The notes beneath the pieces were generated by a model. It ran no database searches. It was not told where the DNA came from and saw only the letters and a list, made by a program, of their open reading frames with translations. From contig CAZZLY010000001.1 of NCBI GenBank assembly GCA_964655175.1, forward strand, positions 105,035-169,034: a DNA stretch of 64,000 bases, written 5' to 3'. Shown here in pieces: positions 41,661 through 49,980 of this stretch (its first letter is position 1; each line of letters begins with the position of its first letter). The position numbers and the translations under genes were made by a program. This stretch comes from JAIOPA01 sp964655175 (GTDB lineage: Bacteria > Eisenbacteria > RBG-16-71-46).

Positions 41661-42500
41661 TCAGCCCTTCACGGAGCCCAGGGACAGGCCGCTCACGATG
41701 GCCCGATTGAGCACCACGAACAGCACCATCACCGGCACGCACACGATGAGCGAACCCGCCGCGTAGTTGGCCCATTCCGTCTGGAACTGGCCCGCCAGAC
41801 TCTCGAGCCCGAGCGGCAGCGTGTACATGGGCTGCCGCGAGATGACGATGCGCGCGACCATGAACTCGCTCCAGGCGGCCATGAACGAGAACAGTGCGGT
41901 GATCGCGAGCGCGGGCGCCGCGAGCGGCAGCGTCACCTTGGTGAACGCCTGCCACGGGGTGCAGCCGTCCAGGAGCGCCGCCTGCTCGAGTTCGACGGGG
42001 ATCGTCCGGTAGTAGCCGCGCATGGTCATGACGCAGAACGGCAGTGCGGTGGCGGTGTACGCCAGCGCCAGACCCGCGAACTGGTCCAACAGGTGCAGGG
42101 CGCGCAGCAGGACGTACAGCGGCAGCATGGTCATGGTGGCGGGGAACATCTGCGTGAGCAGGAACACGCTGATCATGGCGTTGCGGCCGCGGAACGAGAA
42201 CCGGCTCAGCGCGTAAGCGGCCGTCGACGCGAGCGTGACCCCGAACAGCGTCACCGCGGCCGAGATCACGAACGAGTTGAACAGCCAGCGCAGGAACGGC
42301 TTCTCGAACAGCATGACGCGATAGGCGTTGAGCGAGGCCCCGTTCGGGAGGAGCGCCAGCGAGGTCGAGTAGAGCTGGTCGTTGGGCCGCAGCGACACGG
42401 TCACGATCTGCAGGATCGGGTACACGGTCGCGAACGTGAACAGGATCAGGAACGCGTGGACGAGCACGCGTCCGGGCGTCCAGCGCATGCGGTCGCTCAT
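41661..42500 (-). CDS. malG: Sugar ABC transporter permease, MalG type
   Basis: A 279-residue inner-membrane permease of the maltose/carbohydrate CUT1 class. About six hydrophobic segments are visible. The cytoplasmic EAA loop that docks the ATPase is seen as EQAALLDGCTPWQAFTKVTLPLAAPA. The C-terminus (VLNRAIVSGLSLGSVKG) is the usual MalG ending, including the GLxxGAVKG-type tail that contacts the ATPase. The ATG overlaps the malF stop (ATGA). No ATP-binding subunit follows; a terminator lies directly downstream. The substrate is inferred as maltodextrin from the neighbourhood. Confidence 0.88.
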   Translation of the reverse strand: MSDRMRWTPGRVLVHAFLILFTFATVYPILQIVTVSLRPNDQLYSTSLALLPNGASLNAYRVMLFEKPFLRWLFNSFVISAAVTLFGVTLASTAAYALSRFSFRGRNAMISVFLLTQMFPATMTMLPLYVLLRALHLLDQFAGLALAYTATALPFCVMTMRGYYRTIPVELEQAALLDGCTPWQAFTKVTLPLAAPALAITALFSFMAAWSEFMVARIVISRQPMYTLPLGLESLAGQFQTEWANYAAGSLIVCVPVMVLFVVLNRAIVSGLSLGSVKG

Positions 42501-43384
42501 CGGGCCTCCGCGTCGTCGCCGGTGCGTCGCATGACGTACAGGACGAAGCCCAGCAGCAGCACGAACACGACCACGGACAGCGCGGCCGCGTAGGAATAGC
42601 GCGAGTAGGTGAACGCCGCCTTGTAGATGTACGTCACCAGGATGTGCGTGTGGTCGGCCGGCATGCCGCCGTTCGAGACCAACCACACGACCAGCATGGA
42701 GTTGAACGTCCACACCGTGCCCAGCAGGATCGCCGGCGTCATCGTGGGGGCGAGGCCCGGCAGCGTGATGCGCACCAGCTTGTCCCAGCCGCTCGCGCCG
42801 TCGAGTTCGGCCGCCTCGTACTGGTCGCGGGGGATGGCGGTGAGCCCGCCCAGGGCCACGACCATCATGAACGGGAAGCCCAGCCACAGGTTGGTGAGGA
42901 TCGGCGCCACGAACGCCCAGAACGGGTCCGAGAGCCATGGCACGGGCGGCAGGTGGAACCACTGCTGCAGGATCAGGTTCACCGCGCCGTACTCGTAGTT
43001 GAACATGCCGCGCCAGGTGAGTGCCGAGATGTACTGCGGCATGGCCCACGGCAGGATGAGCAGCGTGCGGAACCACGTGCGCCCCACGACGCGGCCGTTC
43101 AGCAGCAGCGCCAGCGCCACGCCCACGACCACGTGCCCGACCACGTTGACCACGGTCCAGACGAGCGACTTGCCCAACAGCTCGTAGAACACGGGCTCGC
43201 GCAGGATGGTCGCGAACTGCTGCAGACCCACGAACGTGTGGTCGCGGAACCGGTACAGGCTCATGTTCCGGAACGCGAGATGGAAGTTGTAGAGCAGGGG
43301 GAACAGCACGACGCCGAGCAGCACCAGTAGCGCGGGTGCCAGCAGCAACCACGGGAACCGCTTCGGCGCGCGCAGCAGACTCAC
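42497..43384 (-). CDS. malF: Sugar ABC transporter permease, MalF type
   Basis: A 295-residue permease, partner of the MalG protein. Six membrane segments are apparent. The EAA loop is QYEAAELDGASGWDKLVRITLPGLAP, typical of CUT1 systems. It lacks the large periplasmic P2 loop of enterobacterial MalF, like most other bacterial members (about 290-300 residues). The GTG start is chosen because it overlaps the malE stop (GTGA), matching the coupling used throughout this region; upstream in-frame starts would run deep into malE. Confidence 0.88.
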   Translation of the reverse strand: MSLLRAPKRFPWLLLAPALLVLLGVVLFPLLYNFHLAFRNMSLYRFRDHTFVGLQQFATILREPVFYELLGKSLVWTVVNVVGHVVVGVALALLLNGRVVGRTWFRTLLILPWAMPQYISALTWRGMFNYEYGAVNLILQQWFHLPPVPWLSDPFWAFVAPILTNLWLGFPFMMVVALGGLTAIPRDQYEAAELDGASGWDKLVRITLPGLAPTMTPAILLGTVWTFNSMLVVWLVSNGGMPADHTHILVTYIYKAAFTYSRYSYAAALSVVVFVLLLGFVLYVMRRTGDDAEAR

Positions 43385-44610
43385 TGCTTCATCCCCGCGA
43401 TCTGGGTGACGGCCGACGTCTGCATCTCCTTCGCGGCGGCAGCCGCGGTCGCCGAGCCGTTCATGACCTTCTGCAGACCCGGTCGCATGGTGTCCCAGAT
43501 GACGCGCATCTCGGGGCGCACGGGCATGCGGCGGCCGAGTGCGTAGCCCTCCTGCGACGCCTTGAGCATCGGATCGTTCTGGATCGTCGCGTCGTTCCAC
43601 GCGTCGCGGTGGCTCGGCAGGATGCCGAGCGTGGTGGCGTCCTTGAGCGTGGCTTCGGGGCCGGTCAGGTAGGTGACGAGTTCGATCACGGCCGGCAACG
43701 CGTCGTCCTTCACGTTGACGTTGATCGAGTAGCCCTTGCTCGCCGTCATGGGGTGCGCGCGCTCGCCGTTGGGCAGCGTCCAGATCGGGGCGATGCCCAG
43801 ATCGATACCGGCCGCGCGATAGCCCGCCCACGACCAGGGCCCGTTGATGATCATCGCCGCCTTGCCCTCCTTGAAGAGCGTCTCGGCGATCTGGTAGTCG
43901 GACTCCTTGGGCATGATGCCCTCGCGGTTCTTGAGCCCCGCGAGGTACTCGAGCGCCTGCGTCATGCCCGGCGTGTCCAGGGTCGGCGTGCCGTCGGCCG
44001 ACATCACCCAGCCGCCGTAGCCCGCGAGGAACGGGGCGAGCCAGTAGGGCTCGGTCACGTTCATGGCGAAGCCGTAGCGCCCGCCGCCGGTGTTCGCCTT
44101 GGCGGCCTTGAGGAACTCCTCATGTGTGGTGGGAGCGGACGGGACCAACGCCTTGTTGTAGCACAACATGAGGTGGTTCCCGACCTGATCCGGCGCGGCC
44201 CAGAGATGGCCGTTCAGGGTGTCGAGCGCCTGCGGCACGAAGCGCTCGAAGAAGCCCGTCGGCAGGGTCTCGTCGAGCGGCTTGAGCAGCTGCAGGAGCG
44301 ACAGAGGCCCGACCTGGTCCGACGGTCCGAAGATCAGGTCGGGGCCCGAGCCGCCGGCCGCTGCGGTCTGGAACTGCTGGCGCAGGTTCTCGGTGTCGTA
44401 GGGCACCGCGGTCACCTTGAGACCCGGATGGTCGGCCATGTAGCGCACGAGCGTCGAGTCGAGACGCGTGCGCTCGGCCGGGTCCATCTGCATCCACAGC
44501 ACGATCTCCTGCGGTCCGGAGGACTTCTTCGGCGCCTTGCTGCACGAGGCGAGGGCGAGCACCGCCAGGGCGAGAACGAGGAGTCGCGGGGAGGGGACGA
44601 ACGACCGCAT
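43381..44610 (-). CDS. malE: Sugar ABC transporter substrate-binding lipoprotein, MalE type
   Basis: A 409-residue binding protein. A signal peptide with lipobox LASC (Cys23) indicates membrane anchoring. The mature part shows the extracellular-solute-binding-protein-1 pattern: VLWMQMDPAERTRLDSTL, DLIFGPSDQVGPLS, AMIINGPWSWAGYRAAGID and TASKGYSINVN. Maltodextrin-type aromatic residues (for example EPYWLAPFLAGYGGW) are present. GGAGG lies 6 bases before the ATG. It heads malE-malF-malG, coupled by overlaps. Specificity for maltooligosaccharides is inferred from the adjacent GH13 and CBM genes. Confidence 0.87.
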   Translation of the reverse strand: MRSFVPSPRLLVLALAVLALASCSKAPKKSSGPQEIVLWMQMDPAERTRLDSTLVRYMADHPGLKVTAVPYDTENLRQQFQTAAAGGSGPDLIFGPSDQVGPLSLLQLLKPLDETLPTGFFERFVPQALDTLNGHLWAAPDQVGNHLMLCYNKALVPSAPTTHEEFLKAAKANTGGGRYGFAMNVTEPYWLAPFLAGYGGWVMSADGTPTLDTPGMTQALEYLAGLKNREGIMPKESDYQIAETLFKEGKAAMIINGPWSWAGYRAAGIDLGIAPIWTLPNGERAHPMTASKGYSINVNVKDDALPAVIELVTYLTGPEATLKDATTLGILPSHRDAWNDATIQNDPMLKASQEGYALGRRMPVRPEMRVIWDTMRPGLQKVMNGSATAAAAAKEMQTSAVTQIAGMKQ

Positions 44611-44995
44611 GGGGGCCTCCGTGCGGGACGTCGAGTCCCGCGGGGTGTCGTGCGCGGCCGACCGGACGGGGCCGGGACGGGCCCGGAACGTGGTCGACTT
44701 CGAGGAATCGTGTGACGGCGCGGGGCAGGTTCACAGACGACGCGCGCCCATGCAAGCGGAAGAGGGGGGCCGGATTCCGGCGATGGACCCGGTCGCGGAA
44801 GGGGCCCGGCAGGAGGGCGGGCGGTGCCGGGGGCCGCAACGGGCTCAAGCGGCGCCGTGACCCCGGCCGATGCTTCCGTTACACTGTCCCGGTGGTGGTC
44901 GTGCGTGGGTCATTCCGACTCGCGACGGCCGCGTCCCGAGTCCCGATCCCGAGGGGTGGTTCCCACTCGTCGTGGTCAGAACCCAAGGAGTTCCC
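44611..44995. other. Divergent intergenic region between malE and glnA
   Basis: A 385-base region without a credible gene. It contains the malE leader, a promoter candidate for the glutamine synthetase gene (listed separately), and GC-rich sequence in which I see no strong hairpin or repeat. Confidence 0.6.
44857..44885 (+). promoter_or_regulatory. Putative promoter of the glutamine synthetase gene
   Basis: GTGACC (44857-44862) and TACACT (44880-44885) are separated by 17 bases. The predicted leader is about 105 bases. No NtrC-type or sigma54 (-24/-12) site was seen. Confidence 0.4.
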
Positions 44996-47212
44996 ATGTC
45001 GTCACCGCGCAACGCGGTGCGCCTCGACGTGAGCGCGCGCCAGCCCCGCACTTTCGACGTCCCGCGCAACCCGGACGGCCATCGCGCCCCGGTGAGCAGC
45101 TTCTTCGGCCGGCACGTCCTCGACCTCATCAAGCTGCGCGAGAAGCTCCCGCGCGAGGTCTACAACGCCCTCCTCTCGACGCTGCGCAACGGCACGCCGT
45201 TGACGCGCGAGGTGGCCGAGACGGTCGCGTCCGTCGCGCGCGATTGGGCCGTGTCGCACGGCGCGACGCACTTCACGCACTGGTTCCAGCCCATGACCGG
45301 CCTGACGGCCGAGAAGCACGACAGCTTCGCCGATCTCAACGTGCAGATGCAGGGCGAGCTGCGCGTGCTCGAGAAGTTCTCGGGTTCGCAGCTGTGGCAG
45401 AGCGAGCCGGACGCGAGCTCGTTCCCCTCGGGCGGCATGCGCAGCACCTTCGAGGCGCGCGGCTACACGGCGTGGGACCCGAGCAGCCCGATGTTCCTGG
45501 TCGAGAGCACGAACGGCCGCACGCTGTGCATCCCGAGCGCGTACATCAGCTATCACGGGCATTCGCTCGATCACAAGACGCCGCTGCTGCGTTCGATCGA
45601 GGTGCTGAGCAAGCACGCGACCGCGTTCCTCAAGCTCCTCGGCGACGTCGACGTGAAGGCGGTCGCCACGACGCTCGGCTGCGAGCAGGAGTACTTCCTC
45701 GTGGACCGCTCGCACCACGCGCTGCGGCCCGACCTCGTGCTGGGCGATCGCACGCTGCTGGGTGCGGCGTCGGCCCGGCATCAGCAGTTCGAGGACCACT
45801 ACTTCGGCACGATCCCGGCGCGCGTGCTCGCGTTCATGGAGGAGATGGAGTACGAGCTCTATCGCCTCGGCATCCCGGTGCGCACGCGGCACAACGAGGT
45901 CGCGCCGATGCAGTTCGAGATGGCGCCGATCTTCGAGGACGTGAACCTCGCCAACGACCACAACGTGCTCGCCATGGACGTGGCGCGCCGCGTGGCGCTG
46001 CGGCACGACTTCGTGTGCGTGCTGCACGAGAAGCCGTTCGCCGGCATCAACGGCAGCGGTAAGCACTGCAACTGGTCCATGGCCACGGACCGTGGCGAGA
46101 ACCTGCTCGACCCGGGCAAGACGCCGCACCAGAACCTGCGCTTCCTGGCGTTCCTCGCGGTCTGCCTCAAGGCCGTGCACGATCACTCGGTGGCGCTGCG
46201 TTGGTCGGTCTCGGGCGCGAACAACGACCTGCGTCTGGGCGCGAACGAGGCCCCGCCGGCCATCCTGTCGGCGTTCGTCGGCGCGCAGCTGACCGACATC
46301 ATCGAGCGCCTCATGAAGGGCGAGGCCGCCAAGGACCCCGAGCACTTCATGCTCGAGATGGGCGTGGGCAAGCTGCCGACGCTCGCCAAGGACAACACGG
46401 ATCGCAACCGCACCTCGCCGTTCGCGTTCACGGGGAACAAGTTCGAGTTCCGTGCCGTGGGCAGCTCGCAGAACTGCGCCGTGCCCATGACGATCCTGAA
46501 CGCCGCCGCCTCGGACGCGCTGCACCAGATGACCGAGCGCCTCAAGAAGAAGCTCGACGCCAAGCCGGGTCACCGCGATCAGGCCGTGGTCGAACTGCTG
46601 CGCGAGGTGTTCACCGAGAGCGCCGCGGTGCGCTTCGAGGGCAACGGCTACAGCGAGGAGTGGAAGGCCGAGGCCGCCAAGCGCGGTCTGCCGAACCTGG
46701 CCGACACGCCGGCCGCGATCGCCGAGGTCATGAAGAGCGAGCACCACGCGTTCCTCGTGAGCACCGGCGTCCTGTCGCAGCTCGAGGTGGACGCGCGCTT
46801 CAACGTCGCGGCGGAGCGTTACCTCAAGCAGGTCACGCTCGAGGCCGAGACGCTGGTGGACCTGCTCAACACCGCGGTCATCCCGGCCGTCGAGCGTCAG
46901 CTGGCCGCCACCGGGTCCGCGTGGCGCGTCGTGTCGGAGGCCGCCGGTTCGGCCAAGGGCTCGGCCTACGGCAAGCGGGTCACGGCGCTCGCGAACGGTC
47001 TCGAGGCGCTGCAGGACGGCGTCGCCAAGGTCGAGAAGCTGCTCGCCGGTCTGCACGGTGGTCACGACGAGGTCGCGGCCTGTCGCATGCTGGGTTCGCA
47101 GGTCCGTCCGCTCATGTCGGAACTGCGCGCCACGGCCGACCATATGGAGTCGTTGATCGACGACGAGACCTGGCCGCTGCCCAAGTACCGCGAGATGCTG
47201 TTCGTGAAGTGA
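44996..47212 (+). CDS. glnN: Glutamine synthetase type III
   Basis: A 738-residue GSIII enzyme making glutamine from glutamate, ammonia and ATP. The length separates it from GSI (about 470) and GSII (about 350). Characteristic stretches are THFTHWFQPMTGLTAEKHDSF, FPSGGMRSTFEARGYTAWDP, LGCEQEYFLVD with metal-binding Glu, RHNEVAPMQFEMAPIFE, and NGSGKHCNWSMAT. NDNTDRNRTSPFAFTGNKFEFR-type text (DNTDRNRTSPFAFTGNKFEF) and the C-terminal helical domain follow. AAGGAG precedes the ATG. GSIII is common in Bacteroidetes, cyanobacteria and other FCB relatives. The gene is monocistronic, with its own promoter candidate and terminator. Confidence 0.95.
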   Translation: MSSPRNAVRLDVSARQPRTFDVPRNPDGHRAPVSSFFGRHVLDLIKLREKLPREVYNALLSTLRNGTPLTREVAETVASVARDWAVSHGATHFTHWFQPMTGLTAEKHDSFADLNVQMQGELRVLEKFSGSQLWQSEPDASSFPSGGMRSTFEARGYTAWDPSSPMFLVESTNGRTLCIPSAYISYHGHSLDHKTPLLRSIEVLSKHATAFLKLLGDVDVKAVATTLGCEQEYFLVDRSHHALRPDLVLGDRTLLGAASARHQQFEDHYFGTIPARVLAFMEEMEYELYRLGIPVRTRHNEVAPMQFEMAPIFEDVNLANDHNVLAMDVARRVALRHDFVCVLHEKPFAGINGSGKHCNWSMATDRGENLLDPGKTPHQNLRFLAFLAVCLKAVHDHSVALRWSVSGANNDLRLGANEAPPAILSAFVGAQLTDIIERLMKGEAAKDPEHFMLEMGVGKLPTLAKDNTDRNRTSPFAFTGNKFEFRAVGSSQNCAVPMTILNAAASDALHQMTERLKKKLDAKPGHRDQAVVELLREVFTESAAVRFEGNGYSEEWKAEAAKRGLPNLADTPAAIAEVMKSEHHAFLVSTGVLSQLEVDARFNVAAERYLKQVTLEAETLVDLLNTAVIPAVERQLAATGSAWRVVSEAAGSAKGSAYGKRVTALANGLEALQDGVAKVEKLLAGLHGGHDEVAACRMLGSQVRPLMSELRATADHMESLIDDETWPLPKYREMLFVK

Positions 47213-47247
47213 CCCCCGCTGTCCGTGGGCCGGGGGAGGACGTCGCG

Positions 47248-47275
47248 AGGGCCGTCGGGGCGACCCGACGGCCCT
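47248..47275 (+). terminator. Terminator hairpin after glutamine synthetase
   Basis: A 12-bp stem (AGGGCCGTCGGG with CCCGACGGCCCT) and a GCGA tetraloop, 35 bases after the stop. An outer CGCG pair extends it with a small bulge. Confidence 0.7.
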
Positions 47276-47366
47276 TCGCGTCGGTGGCTGCGCGTTCTGG
47301 AGTGACGTCGCGGCATGCGATAGATTCGGGGTTCGCACGACCCACCTCCCCGCATCGGAGTCCCTC

Positions 47367-49691
47367 TTGGCCGTCGTCTCCCTGAATCCCGCACAGCTCG
47401 AGGCCGTCGAACACGAACGCGGTCCCGCCCTCGTCATCGCCGGCGCCGGTTCGGGCAAGACCCGTGTGCTCACCGGTCGCGTGGCGCGATTGCTCGAGCG
47501 CGGCGTGCCCGCCGAGGCCATCCTCGCGTTCACGTTCACGAACCGCGCCGCCAAGGAGATGCGCGAGCGCATCCTGCACCAGCTGGGACCCGGCGCCGCC
47601 GGCGTGTGGATCGGCACCTTCCACGCCACCGCGATGCGCATCCTGCGGCGCGAGGCGGGCACGTTGGGGCTGCCGCCGGGCTTCAGCATCTACGATCGTG
47701 ACGATCAGGAGGGCGTGATCCGCCAGCTCGTGCGCGAGTCGGGTCTGCCCGACACCCTGTACAAGACCGGCATCGTGCTCGGCCGCATCTCGGACGCGAA
47801 GAACGCACTCGTGCGTCCCGACGAGATGGCGCGCGTCGCGCTCTCGGACTTCGATCGCAACGTCGCGACCTTCTACGCCAAGTACCAGACCGCGCTGCGC
47901 AAGGCGGGCGCGCTCGACTTCGACGACCTCATCGGCGAGACCGTGCGGCTGTGGATCGACTTCCCGCAGGCGGGCGAGCGCTGGTCGCGGCGATTCCAGC
48001 ACCTGCTCGTGGACGAGTACCAGGACACGAACCACGCGCAGTTCCGGCTCGTGCAGGCGCTGGGCAACGTGCACGGCAACGTCTTCGTGGTCGGCGACGA
48101 CGACCAGAGCATCTACGGCTGGCGCGGTGCGGACCTCGCCAACGTGCTCGATTTCGAGCGCGCGTTCCCGGGCGCGGTCACCATCCGGCTCGAGCAGAAC
48201 TACCGCAGCACGAGCAACATCCTCGATGCCGCCAACGCGGTGATCGCGAACAACGTCGCCCGCAAGGGCAAGACGCTGTGGAGCACGCGCGGCGCCGGTG
48301 CGCCGATCCAGTTCGTCCTCACGCCCGATGAGACGTTCGAGGCGCGTCGCATCCGGCATTGGCTGCAGAAGCAGCAGGTGCGCGGGCGGCGGTTGACCGA
48401 TTGCGCCGTGCTCTACCGCACCAACGCCCAGTCGCGCGCCCTCGAAACCGAGATGCGCCAGAACGGCGTGCCCTACGAGATCGTGGGCGGCGTGTCGTTC
48501 TTCCAGCGGCGCGAGGTCAAGGACATGCTCGCGTATCTGCGGCTGGCGGTGAACCCGCTCGACGCGACCTCGTTCTTCCGCGTCTGGAACACGCCGCGCC
48601 GCGGCCTCGGGCCCGCGGTCGAATCGCAGGTGCGTGCCCGGCTCGTGCTGCCCGGCATGGACCCGACCACCGCGTTGCGCGGGCTGCTGCAGGACGGGGC
48701 GCTCAAGGGCGCGGCGCGCGCGGGCGCTGGGCAGTTCCTCGCGCTCATGGACGAGCTGCGCGCGCGTGTGAACGATCCCGTGGATCAGGTCATGGCGCTG
48801 CTCCTCGAGAAGAGCGGCTACCTCGAGCATCTCGATGCGGCCGGTGAGGAGGACCTCGCCGAGCGCCGCTCCAACGTCGAGGAACTCGGCGTGGCCGCCG
48901 CGCACTTCGCGGCGTTGCACGCGGCCGACGACCCGGCGCAGCGCAACCTGCTCGCCTGGTTGTCCGAATGCTCGCTGCTCACCGACGCCGATCGCGTCAC
49001 CGACGGCGAACGCGTGCTGCTGCTCACCGTGCACAACGCCAAGGGCCTCGAGTTCGATGCGGTCGCCATCGCCGGACTCGAGGAGGGCCTCATGCCGCAC
49101 GCCTCGTCGCTCGAGTCGTCGGACCAGCTCGAGGAGGAGCGGCGACTCTTCTACGTGGCGCTCACGCGCGCGCGTGACGAGGTGCTCCTCACCGCGGCCG
49201 CCTATCGCCGTCGCTACGACGGTGCGTGGGGTTCGGCCGTCTCGCGCTTCGTCTCGGAGATCCCCGACACGCTCGTGGAGCGTGAGGAGGGTGCGGCCGG
49301 AACGAGTGATCGTGTCGGGGCGGGTGCGGGTTCGCGATACGGGGGCGGCGCGAGCGGTGGCCCGCGTCGCGACTGGAGCGATCGCTCCGGCCCGCCGAAG
49401 CGCATCCCCGCGGGCAGCGCGCGACCGTCGTTCGCGCAGCGCGAGGGGGACGAGTGGGACAGCGGGGATCCGGGCGACAAGGAACCCATGATGATCCCGA
49501 CCGTGGGCGGCGGGCGCAGCGCCAGCGCCAAGCGCGCGATCGGCAAGCGGGTCATGCACGAGAAGTTCGGCGTCGGCAAGGTCGAGGACGCCGAGGGTGA
49601 CGGACCGGACATGAAGCTCACCGTGCGGTTCGCGACCTCGATCAAGAAGGTGCTCGCACGGTTCGTGACGGGGGTGGGCGATGGCGATTGA
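47367..49691 (+). CDS. UvrD/PcrA-type superfamily 1 DNA helicase
   Basis: A 774-residue 3'-5' DNA helicase for repair and replication-fork upkeep. Walker A AGAGSGKT is at residues 25-32. Motif Ia (FTFTNRAAKEM), motif II (LLVDEYQDTNHAQF), motif III (VFVVGDDDQSIYGWRGA), motif IV (RLEQNYRST), motif V (TVHNAKGLEFD) and motif VI (RRLFYVALTRARDE) follow in order. The C-terminus has the PcrA/UvrD Tudor-like domain (GKRVMHEKFGVGKV). The TTG start places the Q-motif (LNPAQLEAV) at the very N-terminus. The gene ends 11 bases inside gatC, so it may be cotranscribed with gatCAB. A TAGATT -10-like box at 47321 lacks a good -35. Confidence 0.94.
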   Translation: MAVVSLNPAQLEAVEHERGPALVIAGAGSGKTRVLTGRVARLLERGVPAEAILAFTFTNRAAKEMRERILHQLGPGAAGVWIGTFHATAMRILRREAGTLGLPPGFSIYDRDDQEGVIRQLVRESGLPDTLYKTGIVLGRISDAKNALVRPDEMARVALSDFDRNVATFYAKYQTALRKAGALDFDDLIGETVRLWIDFPQAGERWSRRFQHLLVDEYQDTNHAQFRLVQALGNVHGNVFVVGDDDQSIYGWRGADLANVLDFERAFPGAVTIRLEQNYRSTSNILDAANAVIANNVARKGKTLWSTRGAGAPIQFVLTPDETFEARRIRHWLQKQQVRGRRLTDCAVLYRTNAQSRALETEMRQNGVPYEIVGGVSFFQRREVKDMLAYLRLAVNPLDATSFFRVWNTPRRGLGPAVESQVRARLVLPGMDPTTALRGLLQDGALKGAARAGAGQFLALMDELRARVNDPVDQVMALLLEKSGYLEHLDAAGEEDLAERRSNVEELGVAAAHFAALHAADDPAQRNLLAWLSECSLLTDADRVTDGERVLLLTVHNAKGLEFDAVAIAGLEEGLMPHASSLESSDQLEEERRLFYVALTRARDEVLLTAAAYRRRYDGAWGSAVSRFVSEIPDTLVEREEGAAGTSDRVGAGAGSRYGGGASGGPRRDWSDRSGPPKRIPAGSARPSFAQREGDEWDSGDPGDKEPMMIPTVGGGRSASAKRAIGKRVMHEKFGVGKVEDAEGDGPDMKLTVRFATSIKKVLARFVTGVGDGD

Positions 49692-49980
49692 TCGCGCCGA
49701 AGCCGCGCGCATCGCGGAGCTCGCGCGGATCGAGCTGCCCGAGTCCGAGCAGGACACCGTGGCGCGGCAGTTGTCGCAGGTCCTCGAGTTCGTGGCGACG
49801 CTCGACGAACTCGATCTGAGCACGCTCGAGCCCACGGTGCTCACGCCCGAGCACGCGGTCCCGCGTGCGGACGCGCCGGACGGCCGGACGCTCGATGCCG
49901 ACCGCGCCACCGCCAACGCCCCCGAGTCCGAGCACGGGTTCTTCCTCGTGCCGCCGGTGGTCGAGAGCCTCACGTCGTGA
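49681..49980 (+). CDS. gatC: Asp-tRNA(Asn)/Glu-tRNA(Gln) amidotransferase subunit C
   Basis: A 99-residue GatC, the small subunit that clamps GatA and GatB together. Typical features are the N-terminal helix DRAEAARIAELARIELPESE and SQVLEFVATLDELDLSTLEPT, and the PRADAP motif. It overlaps the helicase gene by 11 bases and gatA by 4 (GTGA). The presence of the full gatCAB set means glutaminyl- and/or asparaginyl-tRNA is made by transamidation. Confidence 0.94.
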   Translation: MAIDRAEAARIAELARIELPESEQDTVARQLSQVLEFVATLDELDLSTLEPTVLTPEHAVPRADAPDGRTLDADRATANAPESEHGFFLVPPVVESLTS

